DNA of 64,000 nucleotides from Myotis daubentonii (GCF_963259705.1 NC_081844.1:111137965-111201964); one strand, 5' to 3'. Positions 47,200 through 59,262 are shown, numbered from the stretch's first letter. Notes: generated from the sequence alone by a model not told the origin. Translations and numbers: made by a program.

Positions 47200-50100
47200 T
47201 CCGAGAGGGCGTGCCGCACCCCACACCCACCACCCGAGAATGTGGAACAAGCAGTTTGCAGGGGACAGCCAGGCGGCTTAAAGCGACAGGCGTGTGTGGA
47301 ATGTGGGGTCGCGTCTGCAGGGGGCGGGTGGGGGCGGTGGGGGCAGGTGCCCCAGCCCTGTGCGTGGGCATCCCGGCAGGCGGGGGAGAGGACGTGGGTG
47401 GCCCCTCCCGGCAGCCCCCGCCTCTGCCTCAGTCTCCCCATCAGAACCAGGACTCTGGGCTCAGGGGCCCGGCCCCGCCCTGAATGGGGAGCCCAACTTC
47501 CCTGCTGAGCCTCCCCCCTGGCCCCCTGGCCACGCGTTCCTGGGCCTCCCAACCCACCACCACCTGTGCCCACCCAGCCCCTCTCGTGGGCCAGTGGGGG
47601 CACCCCGGGCTGGTCCTCGAGGGTCTGCACGCAGACACCTCGGATCCCTGGCGTCAGGTCGCCAGCAGGGCCCCCGTCCGGCCCTGAGGGAGCAGCCCTG
47701 AGTGACAGCTGCTCTTAGGTGGCTGTGGGCTCCGTCACCTGGGCCTGAGGCACCAGCCTGCGCCAGGACAGGGCGGGGCTGACTGCCCAGAGGCCGGCCC
47801 TGCAGCCGGCTGGCAGGCGACAGGTGGCGGTTAACGAGCCCTTGTCCTGTCTCCTGAACCCCGTCACCCAGCGGGGAGGGGAGGAGGCACCGCTGAGGAA
47901 GGAGCTGGGAGGGGCGGGAAGCTGTTGGCACCAGAACTGGCCGGGCCTGCTCCCACCACCTGCCCCGACAGGAGGCCACCGGCCCGGCCCCACCGGCGGG
48001 GCCCCACCGCAGGCCTCTACCCGCCCCCTTGGCTGCACTGCACGCCTCCGCGGCGGGGGTGCTCACGCCTTGGCACGTGGCCTGTCCTACCGCCCGACTG
48101 TGGGGTACGGGCGGGGGCGGGGGGGACAGCTAACTGTTGGGGCTTCGGTCATTCGGGCCGAGCTCCCCGCACCCAGGCTGCTGCCCGGCGTGGGGCTGGG
48201 TCCTCCGTCCAGGGACGGTCACTGCACTGGCAGCTTCGACTGAGCACCCGTGTGTGCGGCTCGGCCAGGAGAGGGCGACGGGGCTGGTGGGCAGGGTCCT
48301 AAGGGCCCCAGCCTCGCGGAGAACCAGCGGGCAGTGACTCTGCGTCGAGGGCCCCTTGGGCAGACGGGCCGCCAGGTGTCAGGGAGGCCCGGGTCCTCAG
48401 AGGGTCCACCTGGGAGCCCAGTCACCGGGTCCCCCTCGCGAGGGAGCCGCCTGCAGGCGGGTGCAGCCTGGAGGCCGGTCTGTGCAGCCCTGGGCATGTG
48501 CCGGTGGGACTCCCGGGACCGTCCCTGGCCGGGTGCTGGCCGCTCTGCCGTGGAGCCTTCAGCTCCTCCTGGCAGCCTGGGGGGGCCTCCTCGGTGGAGG
48601 AGGAAGCGGGGGTTCGGCTGAGAGGTCCTGGTACACTGGCAGGTAAGGGGGGTCAGGGAGGGGGGTCCCAGAGTTTCCACCAAGTCTCAGGACTGACCCC
48701 TCTGACCCCTATTCTGGGATCGAGGGGCAGAGGCCACGACCTATGACCCGAGTCTGGGAAGTCACCCAGCGTTGTCCCGGGCCAGGGGACGGGGCAGGGC
48801 TCCAGAACAGTCTGTCCCAACTGCCCTCAAGTCCATCCCTCGGGGGGCCCGGCACCAGGTGGGCCCTTCCTGAGCCCTGGCCCCCTCTGGGGCGGCTGAG
48901 GGGCCTGTGCCCTGGCGTGGGGTGGGGTTGGTCTGTCTGGGTGCCCGCAGGGTCCAGCCTGGGGGAAGCCCCGGGGTTCTCAGACCGGGGTGTCTGGACC
49001 CAGCGAACACCCAGTGCTCCCCCAGGTTCCCAGCGGCTCCAGGCCCCACTGGGGCGAGTGTCCGGGGGCTGCAGCCACAGACTGGGCCGAGAGCAGACCC
49101 TTACCCAGAGCTGGGCCCGGGGGGCTCGGGGAGGACCTTCTGAGGCCCCAGCTCCTGGTGGCCCCGCATTCCTCCGTGTCCCCCAACAGGTCAGGGCTCC
49201 TCTCCCTGTGTCTGTGTGCCTCTCCGCTCAGCCTCCTCGGGAGCCCTCGTCCTGGGCTGCAGCCCACCCTCCCCCAGGTCACCTCGTCCGGTTCCTCCCG
49301 TAGTCACACCTGCGGAGAACAGGTGGGCGATCTCTTGTGGGGCCACCGGTCAGCCCACAGCAACGCCGACCCGCTCTGTCTGGGCTCCTCACAGGCACCC
49401 GGCGGAGGGCCCAGACGTCGCCCCGGGCCTCAGTGACGGGGAGCCCCCGCCCCCCCAGCTGTGCCCGGCTCCGCGCCCCTCAGTGACCTGTGTGCCTCCT
49501 CACATCTCTGCCCACTTCACTTCCCGGACACAGAGCAGGTTCAGAGGTGACACCTTCCCCGGGGGATGGGGAGGGGCCGCCTGCCTCGCCTGGGCCTCCA
49601 AAGAGCTGCTAGAAATGCCTGTGGGCAGGTTGCTTGGTGCTCAGTTGCAAGGGACGTAAAATCAATCCCCAGAAAGGGGGTCCCTGAGCCGGGGGTTGCT
49701 GCCTGTTAGATTCCGGCAGATGGTCCTACTGTGACGGGTGAGGCCAGGTTCCCGCTGATGCACCCGGAGCCCCAGGCTCTGGGCCCCCTCCTCTCTGCCT
49801 TTCCTCCGGCCACGGGGGTGCCCCGTCTTAAAGGGGGCCCTCCAGCCTGAGGCTGAGCCACCCCCGCGGGTCTGCCCACGCTGCGAGTCCCTGAGGGAAG
49901 CGAGGGGTCGAGGCCTGAGTCCGGCCGGACGTGTCCACAGGCTCCCGGCCGGGACTCGGCCTCGGCGTCCCCGTGTGAGACGAGGATCAGACAGACACCG
50001 ACTGGGCTCACGCTTCAGGGAGCATCGACCGGGTGCCTACTGCGCGCCAGGCACCCTCCCAGCCCGCGGGACCCCGGGAAACAGCCCGGCGCACAGGGGG

Positions 50101-51160
50101 GCTCCGGAAACACTGGCTCCTCCCCCGCTTTTCTTAACTGCACAGCTGAGCTCCGGGCCCCCACGGGGGAGTCCATTACAAGCTGGCTGTCGCCTCGAGG
50201 TCATGACCCCGCAGGGCCACCCCGAGGCTGCGGGCAGGGGGTGGTGCTGCCCCCTTTACCGCTGAGGGGTTCCAGCTAGGCGAGTGGAAAGTGCGACTTG
50301 CTGGTGATAAAGCCGCTATTGTCTGGCCCTGGAAGCGGCTAACGAGTAACTGTGTGGCCCTGGCTCCAGCCCATAAAAGGCTTGTTTGTGCGACAAGAAC
50401 AGGGTGCAGTCTTCCTCCTGCGGTTGTCCGTGGGCCCAGAGCCCGGCCGATCAGGGCCCAGGCGACGGGATGGGTGTCCAGCAGCCCTGGGTGTCCCCGG
50501 GGACCCACTCACACGGGTGCCCGCTCTGTGCCGCCCCCCCCCCCCAAAGCAGGTGCGGCCACGGGCACCTGATCCAGCGGCGGCCACTGGGGAGGGTCCC
50601 GGCAAGGTGGGGGCCTCCTGGGTGGGAGGAGCTGGCCCTGGGCGGGGCTGCCTGGGAGCCTGTGCTTGGAGGTGGCGCCTCCGGAAGGAGCAGAGGTGCT
50701 GGGTCCGGGCGGGCTCTGGGGTTAGCACCCAGGACCCTGTGCTGGCTGGTAGCCACATGCCGGCCCTGCGGGAGGCAGGGACCCCGCCCAGCCCTCGGTG
50801 AAAGGTGGAGGCACCGACTGGGGTGCCCAGCATTCGGGGCTGGGGGAGGACTGGGGTCTCCACTGAGCCTCTCACTGTTGTCGTGGCCACAGCAACAAGG
50901 AATGACGGCCGGGGGGCTGGCTTCTCAGGGTGCCCTGTTCCCACAAAACCCCCGATGCTGCCGAAACAGGGTCCTGGCCGCAGTCACGGCGCCGGGGAGG
51001 CCATTAGGGGGTGGGCCCTACGCCAGCGATTAGCGGGGAAATCCGGGCACCTACACGGACACGCCCGCTGGGAGAGGCCGGGAGCGGGTGGAGGCAGAGA
51101 TCAGGTGATGGGTCTACATCCCAGGAACCCCAAGGACTGCCCGCGGCCCCTGGAAAAGAG
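47200..51160. other. Intergenic region between divergent CYP2W1 and COX19
   Basis: GC-rich, no open frame with recognisable coding content on either strand. It carries probable MIR sequence near 50.0-50.27 kb and a C-run near 50.53 kb. It should hold the CYP2W1 distal regulatory sequences. Confidence 0.5.
50010..50270 (-). mobile_element. Possible MIR fragments
   Basis: The phrase 'gggtgcctactgcgcgccaggcaccc' (50033-50060) and later 'ccccctttaccgctgagg' (50248-50266) have the order and spacing of the reverse-complemented MIR core ('gcttactatgtgccaggcac' and 'ccccattttacagatgagg'). The middle is diverged or interrupted. Confidence 0.45.
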
Positions 51161-51162
51161 GG

Positions 51163-51360
51163 GAGCCGGGCGGCGGCTCAGCGGCTCAGCGCTGACCTAT
51201 GAACCGGGAGGTCACGGTGGGATTCCCCGTCGGCACAGGCCCAGGTTGCGGCTCGATCCTCGGTTCCATCTGTGATTCTCTCTCATCACTGATGTTTTTC
51301 TTTCTCTTCCTCCAAAATCAATACAAATATATTAAAGATAAAAATGTATTTTAAATGAAT
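51163..51360 (+). mobile_element. Ves SINE
   Basis: A head with 'ggctcagcggctcagcgctgacctatgaaccgggaggtcacgg' -like sequence (the bat Ves head, one CGGCTCAG unit duplicated), a degraded B box, the body with 'tgattctctctcatcactgatgt' and an A-rich tail running into 'aaaatgtattttaaatgaataag'. It is about 600 bp upstream of COX19. Confidence 0.88.
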
Positions 51361-51609
51361 AAGATAAAATTTTATTTAAAAAGTTAAGAACTGGGGAGAG
51401 GCACCGCGCAGAAGGAGGCGGATTGACTGTCGTCCTGAGCCCCGGAAGCCCGTCCCTGCCCGTCCCTGCCTTTCTGGCCGGTGAGCGAGTCGCCCCGGCG
51501 GCCCTCACACCGCGTCCGCAGCCGGCCGGCGGGTGGGCCCCGTGTGCTCGGAGGCTGTGTCCCCGCCGCTGCTGAACCGCGCTGAGCTCCCCGCCCCGCG
51601 CTGGGTGCT

Positions 51610-51820
51610 GAGTGGTTCTCAACCTTCTGGCCCTTTAAACACAGCTCCTCCTGTTGTGACCCGACCGTAACATTATTTTCGTTGCTGCTTCATAACTGTC
51701 ATGTTGCTCCTGTTAGGAATCGTCATGTGAATATCTGATCTGCAGGATGGTCTTAGGGGACCCCTGTGAAAGGTCGTTCGACCGCTAAAGGGGTCGCGAC
51801 CCACAGGTTGAGGACCGCTG
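51610..51820. mobile_element. Second non-autonomous hAT element, upstream of COX19
   Basis: Inverted ends read gAGTGGTTCTCAACCttctgg at the left and the complement of CAGCGGTCCTCAACCtgtgg at the right, about 211 bp in all. The interior includes 'gtaacattattttcgttgctgcttcataactgt' and 'gggtcgcgaccc' in the layout of Charlie/URR-like hAT MITEs. Target duplication is imperfect or decayed (tgggtgct against tggacgct if the ends are placed 2 bp differently). It ends about 160 bp upstream of the COX19 start codon. Confidence 0.8.
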
Positions 51821-51825
51821 GACGC

Positions 51826-52120
51826 TGCGGGGAGCCTGCGCAGGAGAGGGCGGGGCCCAGCGGAGGGGGCGTGGCCTTGGGGTGGGCGGGGCCTCGCTGC
51901 GAGGGCCGCTCGAGGCGCTCGGCGCTCGGCCGGCGGCCCGCGTAGTGCGTGCCCCGCCCCTAGAGGCTCCGGCGCCACCATCATGTCTACGGCCATGAAC
52001 TTCGGGTCCAAGAGCTTCCAGCCGCGGCCGCCGGACAAGGGCAGCTTCCCGCTGGACCACTTCGGTGAGCGGCGCGGGGCCTCGGGCCGCGGGGGGCGCC
52101 CGTCGGCGCGTCTCGCGAGA
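51826..52120 (+). promoter_or_regulatory. COX19 CpG-island promoter
   Basis: Dense CG content with GC boxes (gggcggggcc near 51850 and 51890, ggggcgtggcc near 51865) right upstream of and across COX19 exon 1. No TATA box. The island begins sharply at the right end of the hAT element. The start site is probably at 51.90-51.97 kb. Confidence 0.7.
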
Positions 52121-54531
52121 CGTCCGGCACCTGAGTCACCTCTCGGCCTGAGGTCTGCGGTGGCTAAGCTCCCGGGCCAGTCAGGGCTTCGGGAGGTCGG
52201 TGCTGCCGTCCGCATTGTTTCACGGGGCACCTCAGGCACAGCCCGGGGCGCTTTGGGGACAAAACGCTGCCTTCGCTCCCGTCCCAGGTGAATGCAGACG
52301 CTTCCAGGAGAAGTTCATGAAGTGCCTCCGCGATAACAAGTTTGAGAACGCGATGTGCAGACACGAATCCAAAGAATATTTAGAGTGCAGGATGGAGAGG
52401 CAAGTGCGGGCCCCGCCCCCGGCCCGGGCCCCGCCCCCATCGGCGCGCCCCGCCTCCACCCGGACGCTGCTTTCCCAGAGGCCCCTGCGGCCGCCCCGGT
52501 CTCCTTGGGGACGCGGCTTTCCCAGAGGCCCTTGCGGCACCGGGTCCGCCCCGCCCGAGCCGGGGCCGGCGCGTGCGCACGGGAGCTTCTCCCTCGGGGC
52601 ACCCCGCGCGGGCCGCGTTCCTCCCAGCGTCGTCTCCGCAGACCGCGGTGGGTGCCGTCACTGCGGTTTCGGCCGAGTGAGGAGCCGGAGGCGGGGCGCA
52701 GTGGCTCCCACCCCTTGGCCGTGTGTTGTGCGGCTTGGAATGTGCCGGCGACGGAGACCGTGGGCCGCTTAAGCGTGGGAGGTGGAGGACTCCCGACGGC
52801 GCCAGTTCCCAGCCACTTACGTATTATTTCTTGTTCATCCTCACCCGAGGGTGCTTTTCCATTGGCCTGTTTTAGAGAGAGGGCGAGAGATGGGAGGCGG
52901 ACACATGGACGGCTGCCTCCCGCAGGCGCCCTGACGCAGGCCGATGCTCTATCTCCTGAGCCGAACTGGCCGCTTAAGCACGACCAGTGTTGGCCCCTGG
53001 TCCTTCCCGCTCTCGGACCACCGCCAGCGGAGGCCTTGACTTCAGGGTCCCCACGGGGTGAACCCAAGTGATCTCCCCCCGTACCCCCGGAGCCTGCAGT
53101 GGGCTCCCCCTGCCCCAGGGGGTTCTCACTGGCTTCAGGGCCAGCGCGTCCCTGGGGGTCCTGGGCCGCCGACCGCAGGGAAGTCAGGCCGCAGCTCTGA
53201 CAGCTGTTGGCCGGGCGCCCTCCTCACCAGGACGCGAGAGGGTCCACTGTGGGCCTGGCCCGAGCGTGAGCCCACTGCCCTGGAGTCAGGGACCTGCTGC
53301 CAGTCCACCCCGTGCTGGCCGGGCTGGCCGTTCTGCGGACATTGCCCTGAGCTCTTAGCCGGCCCCTCAGAGCCCAGGGTGCTCGCTGACCCGCACCTGA
53401 CCACCCCGCCGGCCGGGCACAGCGCCCAGCCAGCGCCCAGTCAGAGGCTCCTGGCACTGCTGCCTGAGCCTCGGCCCCTTCGGCTTTCCGGCCGCCGGCC
53501 TGCAGGTGCGGCCGCCCTTCCAGTTCTGCGTGGCTGCCCAGGTTCCCGGGATCTGGCCTCCCTGCCGCCCGCCCACCCTGTCTCCAGCGACAGGCCCCTC
53601 CCAGCCCCTTGGCGGCCTCTCCTGTGGAACTCCGTGCTGGGCACCGCCTTCTGGGGACCTTCCCGGGTGTAATCTGAAACCACTGGACACACAGTCCACA
53701 CTGGTAGGGGCGAGTGTGCTAAGCACGGAGCTTACCTACCAGCTTGTCCAGCCCCTCTGGGGACACAGACAAACCACTTAGTCTGTCCTCCGCGTGGGCT
53801 TTTTTTTGCAGTGGAGATTGTCCAGCACGTGCAGAGTAGAGAGCAGTCCGGCGAGCCCTGCCCTCGTCCCCTGGCACCAGTAATTGCCCACGTTTCGCCA
53901 CCTTTCTCCCGTCTCCATCCCCCTTCCATTTGCTCGAGTCTGAGAGCAAGTCCCGCGCTCCTGGCCGATGGAGCAGCTCCAGTGTTTTCCGAGGGGGGAC
54001 GGCTGCAGGTCATTCCGGGGCTGTTCGTGTTCTCAGCAGCGTGGCCAGCACACAGGCCCACAGAACCTCAGTTGTGTCTGAGCATCGCCGGTGTTCATAG
54101 TGTCCAGCGTGCCTGGGGCAGCTCACCCGCAGGGGTGCAGGGTGCACACGCTCAGCGCTGGAAGGGGGGGGGTGGCAGTGATGGTGGCCAGCGAGTGGCG
54201 GGTACCGGCACGTCCGGGAGGTCAGCGAGGGGCCTCTGAGAGCTGCCTCCCCACACAAAACAACGCAGACCCAGCTCTTCTGGACCTATGAGTGGGAGGC
54301 AGGAGGGGCTCTGGGCTCCCAGGCACCTGCCCCGGCGCCTGAACAGCAGGAGGCTGGTGGGGACCAGGTCCCTCCGGTGGGATGGCAGCCTGGGCACCTG
54401 GGCGCTGCTCCTCATTCTCCTCCCTCCGCCTGACACCTGTCTGTCTGTCTTCCAGGCAACTGATGGCACAGGAACCACTGGAAAAACTGGGGTTTGGAGA
54501 TTTGATGGATGGAAAGGCAGACAAACACTAA
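51983..54531 (+). CDS. COX19: COX19, cytochrome c oxidase assembly factor (twin CX9C)
   Basis: Three exons, 51983-52064, 52288-52399 and 54456-54531, join to 270 nt (89 residues; human has 90). The product begins [20 protein letters not shown] and contains the twin CX9C pair that defines the family, Cys30-X9-Cys40 and Cys51-X9-Cys61, then [20 protein letters not shown]19 is a soluble protein of the mitochondrial intermembrane space and cytosol, imported and oxidised by the MIA40 relay. It works with COX11 in copper delivery to cytochrome oxidase. Intron 1 is GT-AG. The only junction that keeps frame for intron 2 uses the donor AG|GCAAGT at 52400, a GC-AG intron. The ATG context is ccaccatcATG, and a second in-frame ATG follows at codon 5. 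Confidence 0.95.
52471..52550 (+). repeat. Short direct duplication in COX19 intron 2
   Basis: The phrase ctttcccagaggcccctgcgg recurs as ctttcccagaggcccttgcgg about 49 bp later, just downstream of exon 2. Confidence 0.75.
52840..52978 (-). mobile_element. Ves-type SINE, internally deleted
   Basis: In COX19 intron 2. On the + strand, 'ttttccattggcctgttttagagagagggcgagag' (tail and body complement), 'ggctgcctcccgcagg', then 'gcaggccgatgctctatctcctgagccgaactggcc' (head complement). The middle is shortened relative to other copies. Confidence 0.8.
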
Positions 54532-54823
54532 TTCTCACGGGATCACGGGGGTGTGGCTGAGAAGGGGGCACCTCGGTGGGCGGGGCTCGCAGCCGGAAGG
54601 GCTCATCCTCCGCCTCCTGGATCACTTTGAGAGACGACCTTCCCCCGGTGCGAGTTCGCCTAAAATGCACGTGGGGCGGCTTCCTGTCACCGGGGAGGCC
54701 CCTGACGGCGACAGACTGAGTCTCGTCTGGGAGTGGACACTCGAGCCGCATCTTGTAACACTGGACGTTTGTGAATTTTAGAAAACTTCCCTGGAAAAAT
54801 GGTTTTCTTTTCCTTTTTTATAA

Positions 54824-54829
54824 AATAAA
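54824..54829 (+). terminator. COX19 poly(A) signal
   Basis: AATAAA 293 bp after the COX19 stop codon, in an AT-rich stretch. It would give a short 3' UTR of about 310 nt. Confidence 0.65.
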
Positions 54830-54896
54830 AACAATGAAAAATCAGAATCCAAGAGTATCTGTGATACATGAGGAAGATGTTAGAAACTGCAGAAGT

Positions 54897-55045
54897 GGCC
54901 TGGCTGGGCGCTCAGGTGGTTAGCGCGTCCCGATGTGCCAGGGTTGTGGGCTCAGTGCCCAGTCGGCACATACGAGAACCAACCAGTGAGTAAGGGGAAC
55001 AGCAAGTCGATGTCTCTCAATAAATTCAAAAACAAAATTAAAATC
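54897..55045 (+). mobile_element. Ves-type SINE
   Basis: A head 'ggcctggctgggcgctcaggtggttagcgcg', a degraded B box, 'cagggttgtgggctcagtgcc', then a short body ending 'gatgtctctcaataaattcaaaaacaaaatt'. It lies just downstream of the COX19 poly(A) signal. Confidence 0.8.
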
Positions 55046-55049
55046 TGTT

Positions 55050-58000
55050 GACTGGATTAAAAGAAACTTCAAACTAGAAATATTCGTGTGTTTGTACAAA
55101 AGGAAACTCTGGCATCAATGAGAATGGCTGCCAACCTGCAGCTCAGCTCTGCCTTGGAGCCATGTTGTTTCTCACAGCCAGGCCGTGGGGCCCACAGGGA
55201 GCACCCCGTGCACAGAGGGGAGGGAGGGGAGCGCCCCAACCTGACGCCCCGACAAGGCACAGGTCACTCAGTGGTTTTCTTGCCGAGCGCATAACGAGGA
55301 AGCCCAGTGCTCAGAGCGTCCGGTCCGCGAGGACACCGGGCCGTCCAGGCACCAGGCTCCGTGGCCCAGGCCAGGGGGACGGGCGGGAGGCCGCCGCTGA
55401 GGGTCCGCAGGTGGGTGGCCGTGGCGATCCCGCCCCTGTCCTGGGATCAGGTAAGATGCTATGTGGAGATTCTGTTTCTGTAGCTTTGGGGAAGTCTGGA
55501 TTGTTTCAAAACGAAAAAGTACTTTGTGTTGAACTCTTGGCAGTTGAACTTTCTGTGGACATCGGGGAGGTTCTCCTGACTCACCGTGAGTTTGCAGTAG
55601 GGCTGAGGCGACACACAGGGTCTCGGAGCCAGGGAGCCGGGGAGGGCCAGTCCGAGAGGAGCCTGTGTGGGGAGGGCGGGCGGCTCCCGACAGTGGAAAC
55701 AGGACGTGGGGCCGGCCGTCCGCCCGCTCCTGTGTGCGAAGTGCAGTTCACTCCTCGGTGCCCTCGTCCCCGGAGACAGCAGCAGCACCGCGTCTCCAGG
55801 GCCTTTTCCGAGGGCCTCGGGGAGGGGCGCGTCAGGGGCATGGCCAGGCCCAGGTCCTCCTAGGTCTGGCCCTTGTCTGCCCCCCCACCCCCCGCCTCAT
55901 CCACACAAGTCACGGCTGGGGGCGCAGGGCTCAGTCCCCCGCATCCCTCGCCCTGTGCCCTGTGCCCTGTGCTCCCTCCACTGCAGCCACACCCCAGCCT
56001 TCGGGAGGCCCCTTCCCTCCCCATAGTTCCCAGAAACCCAATGGCTGAAACGCGGCGGCGTGTTCCTGAGGGGTCTGGAGCTGAAACACCGAGGGGCCAC
56101 GTCTGCTGGGGCTCCGGCGAGACCCCTGCCTTTTCCGGCGTCTGGAGGTGCCTCATGCTGGGGCCTGTGGCCTCTGCTCCCTCCCATCGTCCTGCTCTGC
56201 CCGCTCCCCCCGCACCCCCCCCCCAACAGAACCGGGGATGCCCTGGCCTGGGTGGCATCTCGTTCTGGAACCTGGCGCTTGCTTTGTGGGCACTGACGGT
56301 GAGGACAGGCTGCTCCCAGGAGACGGGGCCGGCCAGTGCATGTGCGACGCAGTCCCTCTCGGGGTGTTTGTCCACCACACGGCTCCTGGTCTGGGGGGCG
56401 GGGGAGCACGTTGGGGTCCCTGTCCGGGCTGGCATGGCCGACATCACCTGGCTGCCTTCCCAGTTGTCTTCACAGCTGTTTCACAACAAGCACGTCTCGT
56501 TTTTATAGAAACAGCAAAGCCGCTGGTCAGAAGCAGCTCGTCCTGTTTACTGGTGATTTTATTTCGTCTGTAAATGACGTGCCTGTGGCTGTGATTTATA
56601 TCCATCAGCGCAGCCCCGCTCATCTGTCCTGGTTTCTGTGGTGGAATCAGTGTGGGTTTGCTGGCCGCCGCCAGGCACGAGGGGCTGGTGAGGGGCTCCA
56701 CGGAGAGGCAAGCCGGGGTGGTCAGAGCGCCTGGTGGCCCAGCACAGAGGGCTTCTCCCCACCTCCCAGAGCCTGAGCCTGGAGCCTGAGCCTGGAGCCT
56801 GGAGCCTGAGCCTGACCCGGAGCCTGAGCCTGGAGCCTGACCCGGAGCCGGAGCCTGGAGCCAATGGAGGGCCGGCTGAGGTGAGGCCGGGAGGGGCAGG
56901 GGTCCTTTGTTGCTGAAGACACTAGGGAGCCTTTGACTGAGCCAGAGCGTGAGCTTTGTCTGAAAATAAAGTTCTGAGTCTCCAGCCTCTTCCGTTTCAC
57001 AGCTGTGTGCCCCACGTGGTGCAGCAGGACCCCCTCCTGGACAGACCCCCGCCTGGGCTCCCTGGGGTCAGCCCTCCTGCGGGAGGCCTGGCAGGACGCT
57101 ACCCACCCCCTTACTTGCTTAGGGGACACGCCCTGTGGCGGCGCCCACCATGCTCAGCTGGGCACCAAGGTGTGGGGTCTGTGGGACAGGCCTGCTCCCG
57201 GGGGGCAGGTCTAGAGTGCTCAGGCCTGGCCCCTGCTCTGAGCTTCCCCAGGAATTCAGGGGCCTCCTGGTGCTGGGCCTGGGGGGGGGCCCACCCCAAA
57301 GGCCTGCAGGTGGGTCTCGCTCCCCTTGGAGCCGTGCGGCCTGCGAGTTTTGTAACAGCCGCGGGGGTTCCTGGCCTGGGACCTGGACGGTCAGCACCCG
57401 GAGGCCGGCAGCAGCAGAGCTGAGCTCGCGGAGGGCAGGGGCCAGGCGCAGCCTCTGGAGCCTGCTGTCCCCTCGCGGGCACACGCAGACCCACACGGGG
57501 AGGGCCCAAGGGTGCCACGTCCCCTGCTGCGCCCTCCCTGCCCCAGGGACGCCTGGAGAGGGTGCTGCGGGCCCAGGACAGGGGCGTTGTTCCCGAGTCC
57601 CACCCGAACCTCCGGCTCCCAGGGTTGGACCAGCAGCTGTAGCCCCAGGTGGCGCTGCTGGAAGGACCGGGTCCGGGACGGTGTGGGGACGGGCTGGGAC
57701 ACCTCCTCCAGGGGTCTGCCTGCCGGTCCCGCCCTCCTGAAGGTGCTGGGCTGGGGGCGCTTTGGGGGTGGGGCTGGTCCTCCCAGTAATTGGGCCAAAC
57801 CCTCAGGAAACTGTTCTCCTTCCCCTCTGACCCACTGCACCTCCAGGAACGAAGGTGGTAGCGTGGCGGCCCCTGCTGGACGGCGGCGGCACTGCAGCGC
57901 AGGGGGGGGGCACCCGGAGGGGAGGGGGGGCACCGGGGAACCTGAGGGTGGAACCCAGGTCTTCCTGACATGCCAGGGCGCCCCCCTGAGGCTCATCAGT

Positions 58001-58660
58001 GCCCCCGCCCCACCCCGTGGGCAGCAGCGCCGTCCACAGCCGCCTGGGGCAGGTGCCTGCTCACCTGGTGGCCCAGGCTCACCGCCCACACCTGCAGACA
58101 GGTGCCCGGGCAGGGGCTGCGGCGGTAGGAACGGAGCTGGGTTCCTGCGCTGGAGACGAGGGGGCTGTGGGGCTGCATGGGCTCAGCGCAGCTGGGACGT
58201 CCGTCAGGTCCGGAGCAGGAGAAGCAGAAGCTGCCCGGTCCTGTTGGACGCGTGGGAAATGCTCGGGACCGAGGACGCCCGCAGATGGACCCGCCGCGCC
58301 CCCCTGAGCAGTGCACACCGCCGGGCATGTTCTCAGGCCCGTGCCCGAGTGAGGTGTGTCGCTGCCTCACGCGTGTGTGTGTGGGGAGCTCTGGGTGGGG
58401 ACGACCCCGTGTGTCCGTCACCTGCCGGTGGACACTGGCTGCTCCACCTCTAGCTGCTGTGACTTGTGCGGCTGTGAGCGAGTGTGCAGGCCCCTGTGCC
58501 CCTGTGTTCAGTTCTCTGCCCAGGAGTGGACTTGCTGGGTGGTGGTCACTGCATTTAACCATCTGAGGAGCCGCCAGACAGTGTCCGCAGAGGCTGCCAC
58601 CTTCCACCCCGCCGGCCCCTCCAGGTTCTGCTCCCCCCTCGTCCTCACCTACACTCGCCT
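55050..58660. other. Intergenic, no gene recognised
   Basis: Mixed GC-rich sequence between COX19 and ADAP1. Apart from the minisatellite at 56.77 kb I see no coding or RNA gene. Confidence 0.4.
56769..56862 (+). repeat. GAGCCT-type minisatellite
   Basis: Irregular tandem array of gagcctgagcctg and gagcctgacccg units (6- and 12-bp periods) over about 95 bp. A small related cluster (gcctgagcctggagcctgag) occurs near 11.71-11.74 kb. Confidence 0.9.
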
Positions 58661-58664
58661 TCTC

Positions 58665-58822
58665 TTTTTATTTTTATTTTTAAAAATTTATTGGAGAGAG
58701 ATTTGCTGCTCCACCCCTCCACGCACTCAGTGCTTGCTTATTGCATGTGCTGTGACGGATGCTCGAACCCACAACCTTGGCGTATTGGGACGACACTAAC
58801 CATCTGAGCTGCCCGGGCAGGG
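58665..58822 (-). mobile_element. tRNA-derived SINE, older copy
   Basis: On the - strand, a head 'gccctgcccgggcagctcag' and a B-box complement (gctcgaacccacaacc on +) followed by a body and an A/T-rich tail (58665-58690). More diverged than the other Ves copies, with a non-standard middle. Confidence 0.7.
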
Positions 58823-59042
58823 CTGTCTCCCGTTTTTAAGTTCTCGCCACCCTGGGTGTGAGCTGGCACCTCTCCGAGCCCGAACTTGCTCCCTGGTGAC
58901 TGGCGGTGGGAGCATCTTTCGTGGGCTTCGTGGCCGCGTGTGTCTTCCTTGGAGAAATGGCCATGTGGGTCCTGCCCCATGTTTAACGGGGTCACTTAGC
59001 TTTTCATTATTGACTTGTAAGCGTTCCTTACCAGTGGTTTTT

Positions 59043-59262
59043 CAAAATATTTTTTTATTGATTTCAGAGAGGAAGGAAGAGGGGGAGAGAGAGAGAGAGA
59101 GAGAGATACAATAGAAACATCAATGATGAGAGAGAATCATTGATCAGCTGCCTCCTGCACACCCCCTATTGGGGATGGAGCCCGCAACCAGGGCAGGGAA
59201 TTGAACCGTGACCTCCTGGTTCATGAGATCCACACTCAACCACTGAGCCACACGGGCTGGCA
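59043..59262 (-). mobile_element. Ves SINE, full length
   Basis: On the + strand: tail complement 'aaaatatttttttattgatttcagagaggaagg', an expanded GA run (59085-59105), 'catcaatgatgagagagaatcattgatcagctgcctcctgcacaccccctattgggg', B-box complement 'ggaattgaaccgtgacc' and head complement ending 'gggctgg'. One of the best preserved copies. Confidence 0.92.
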
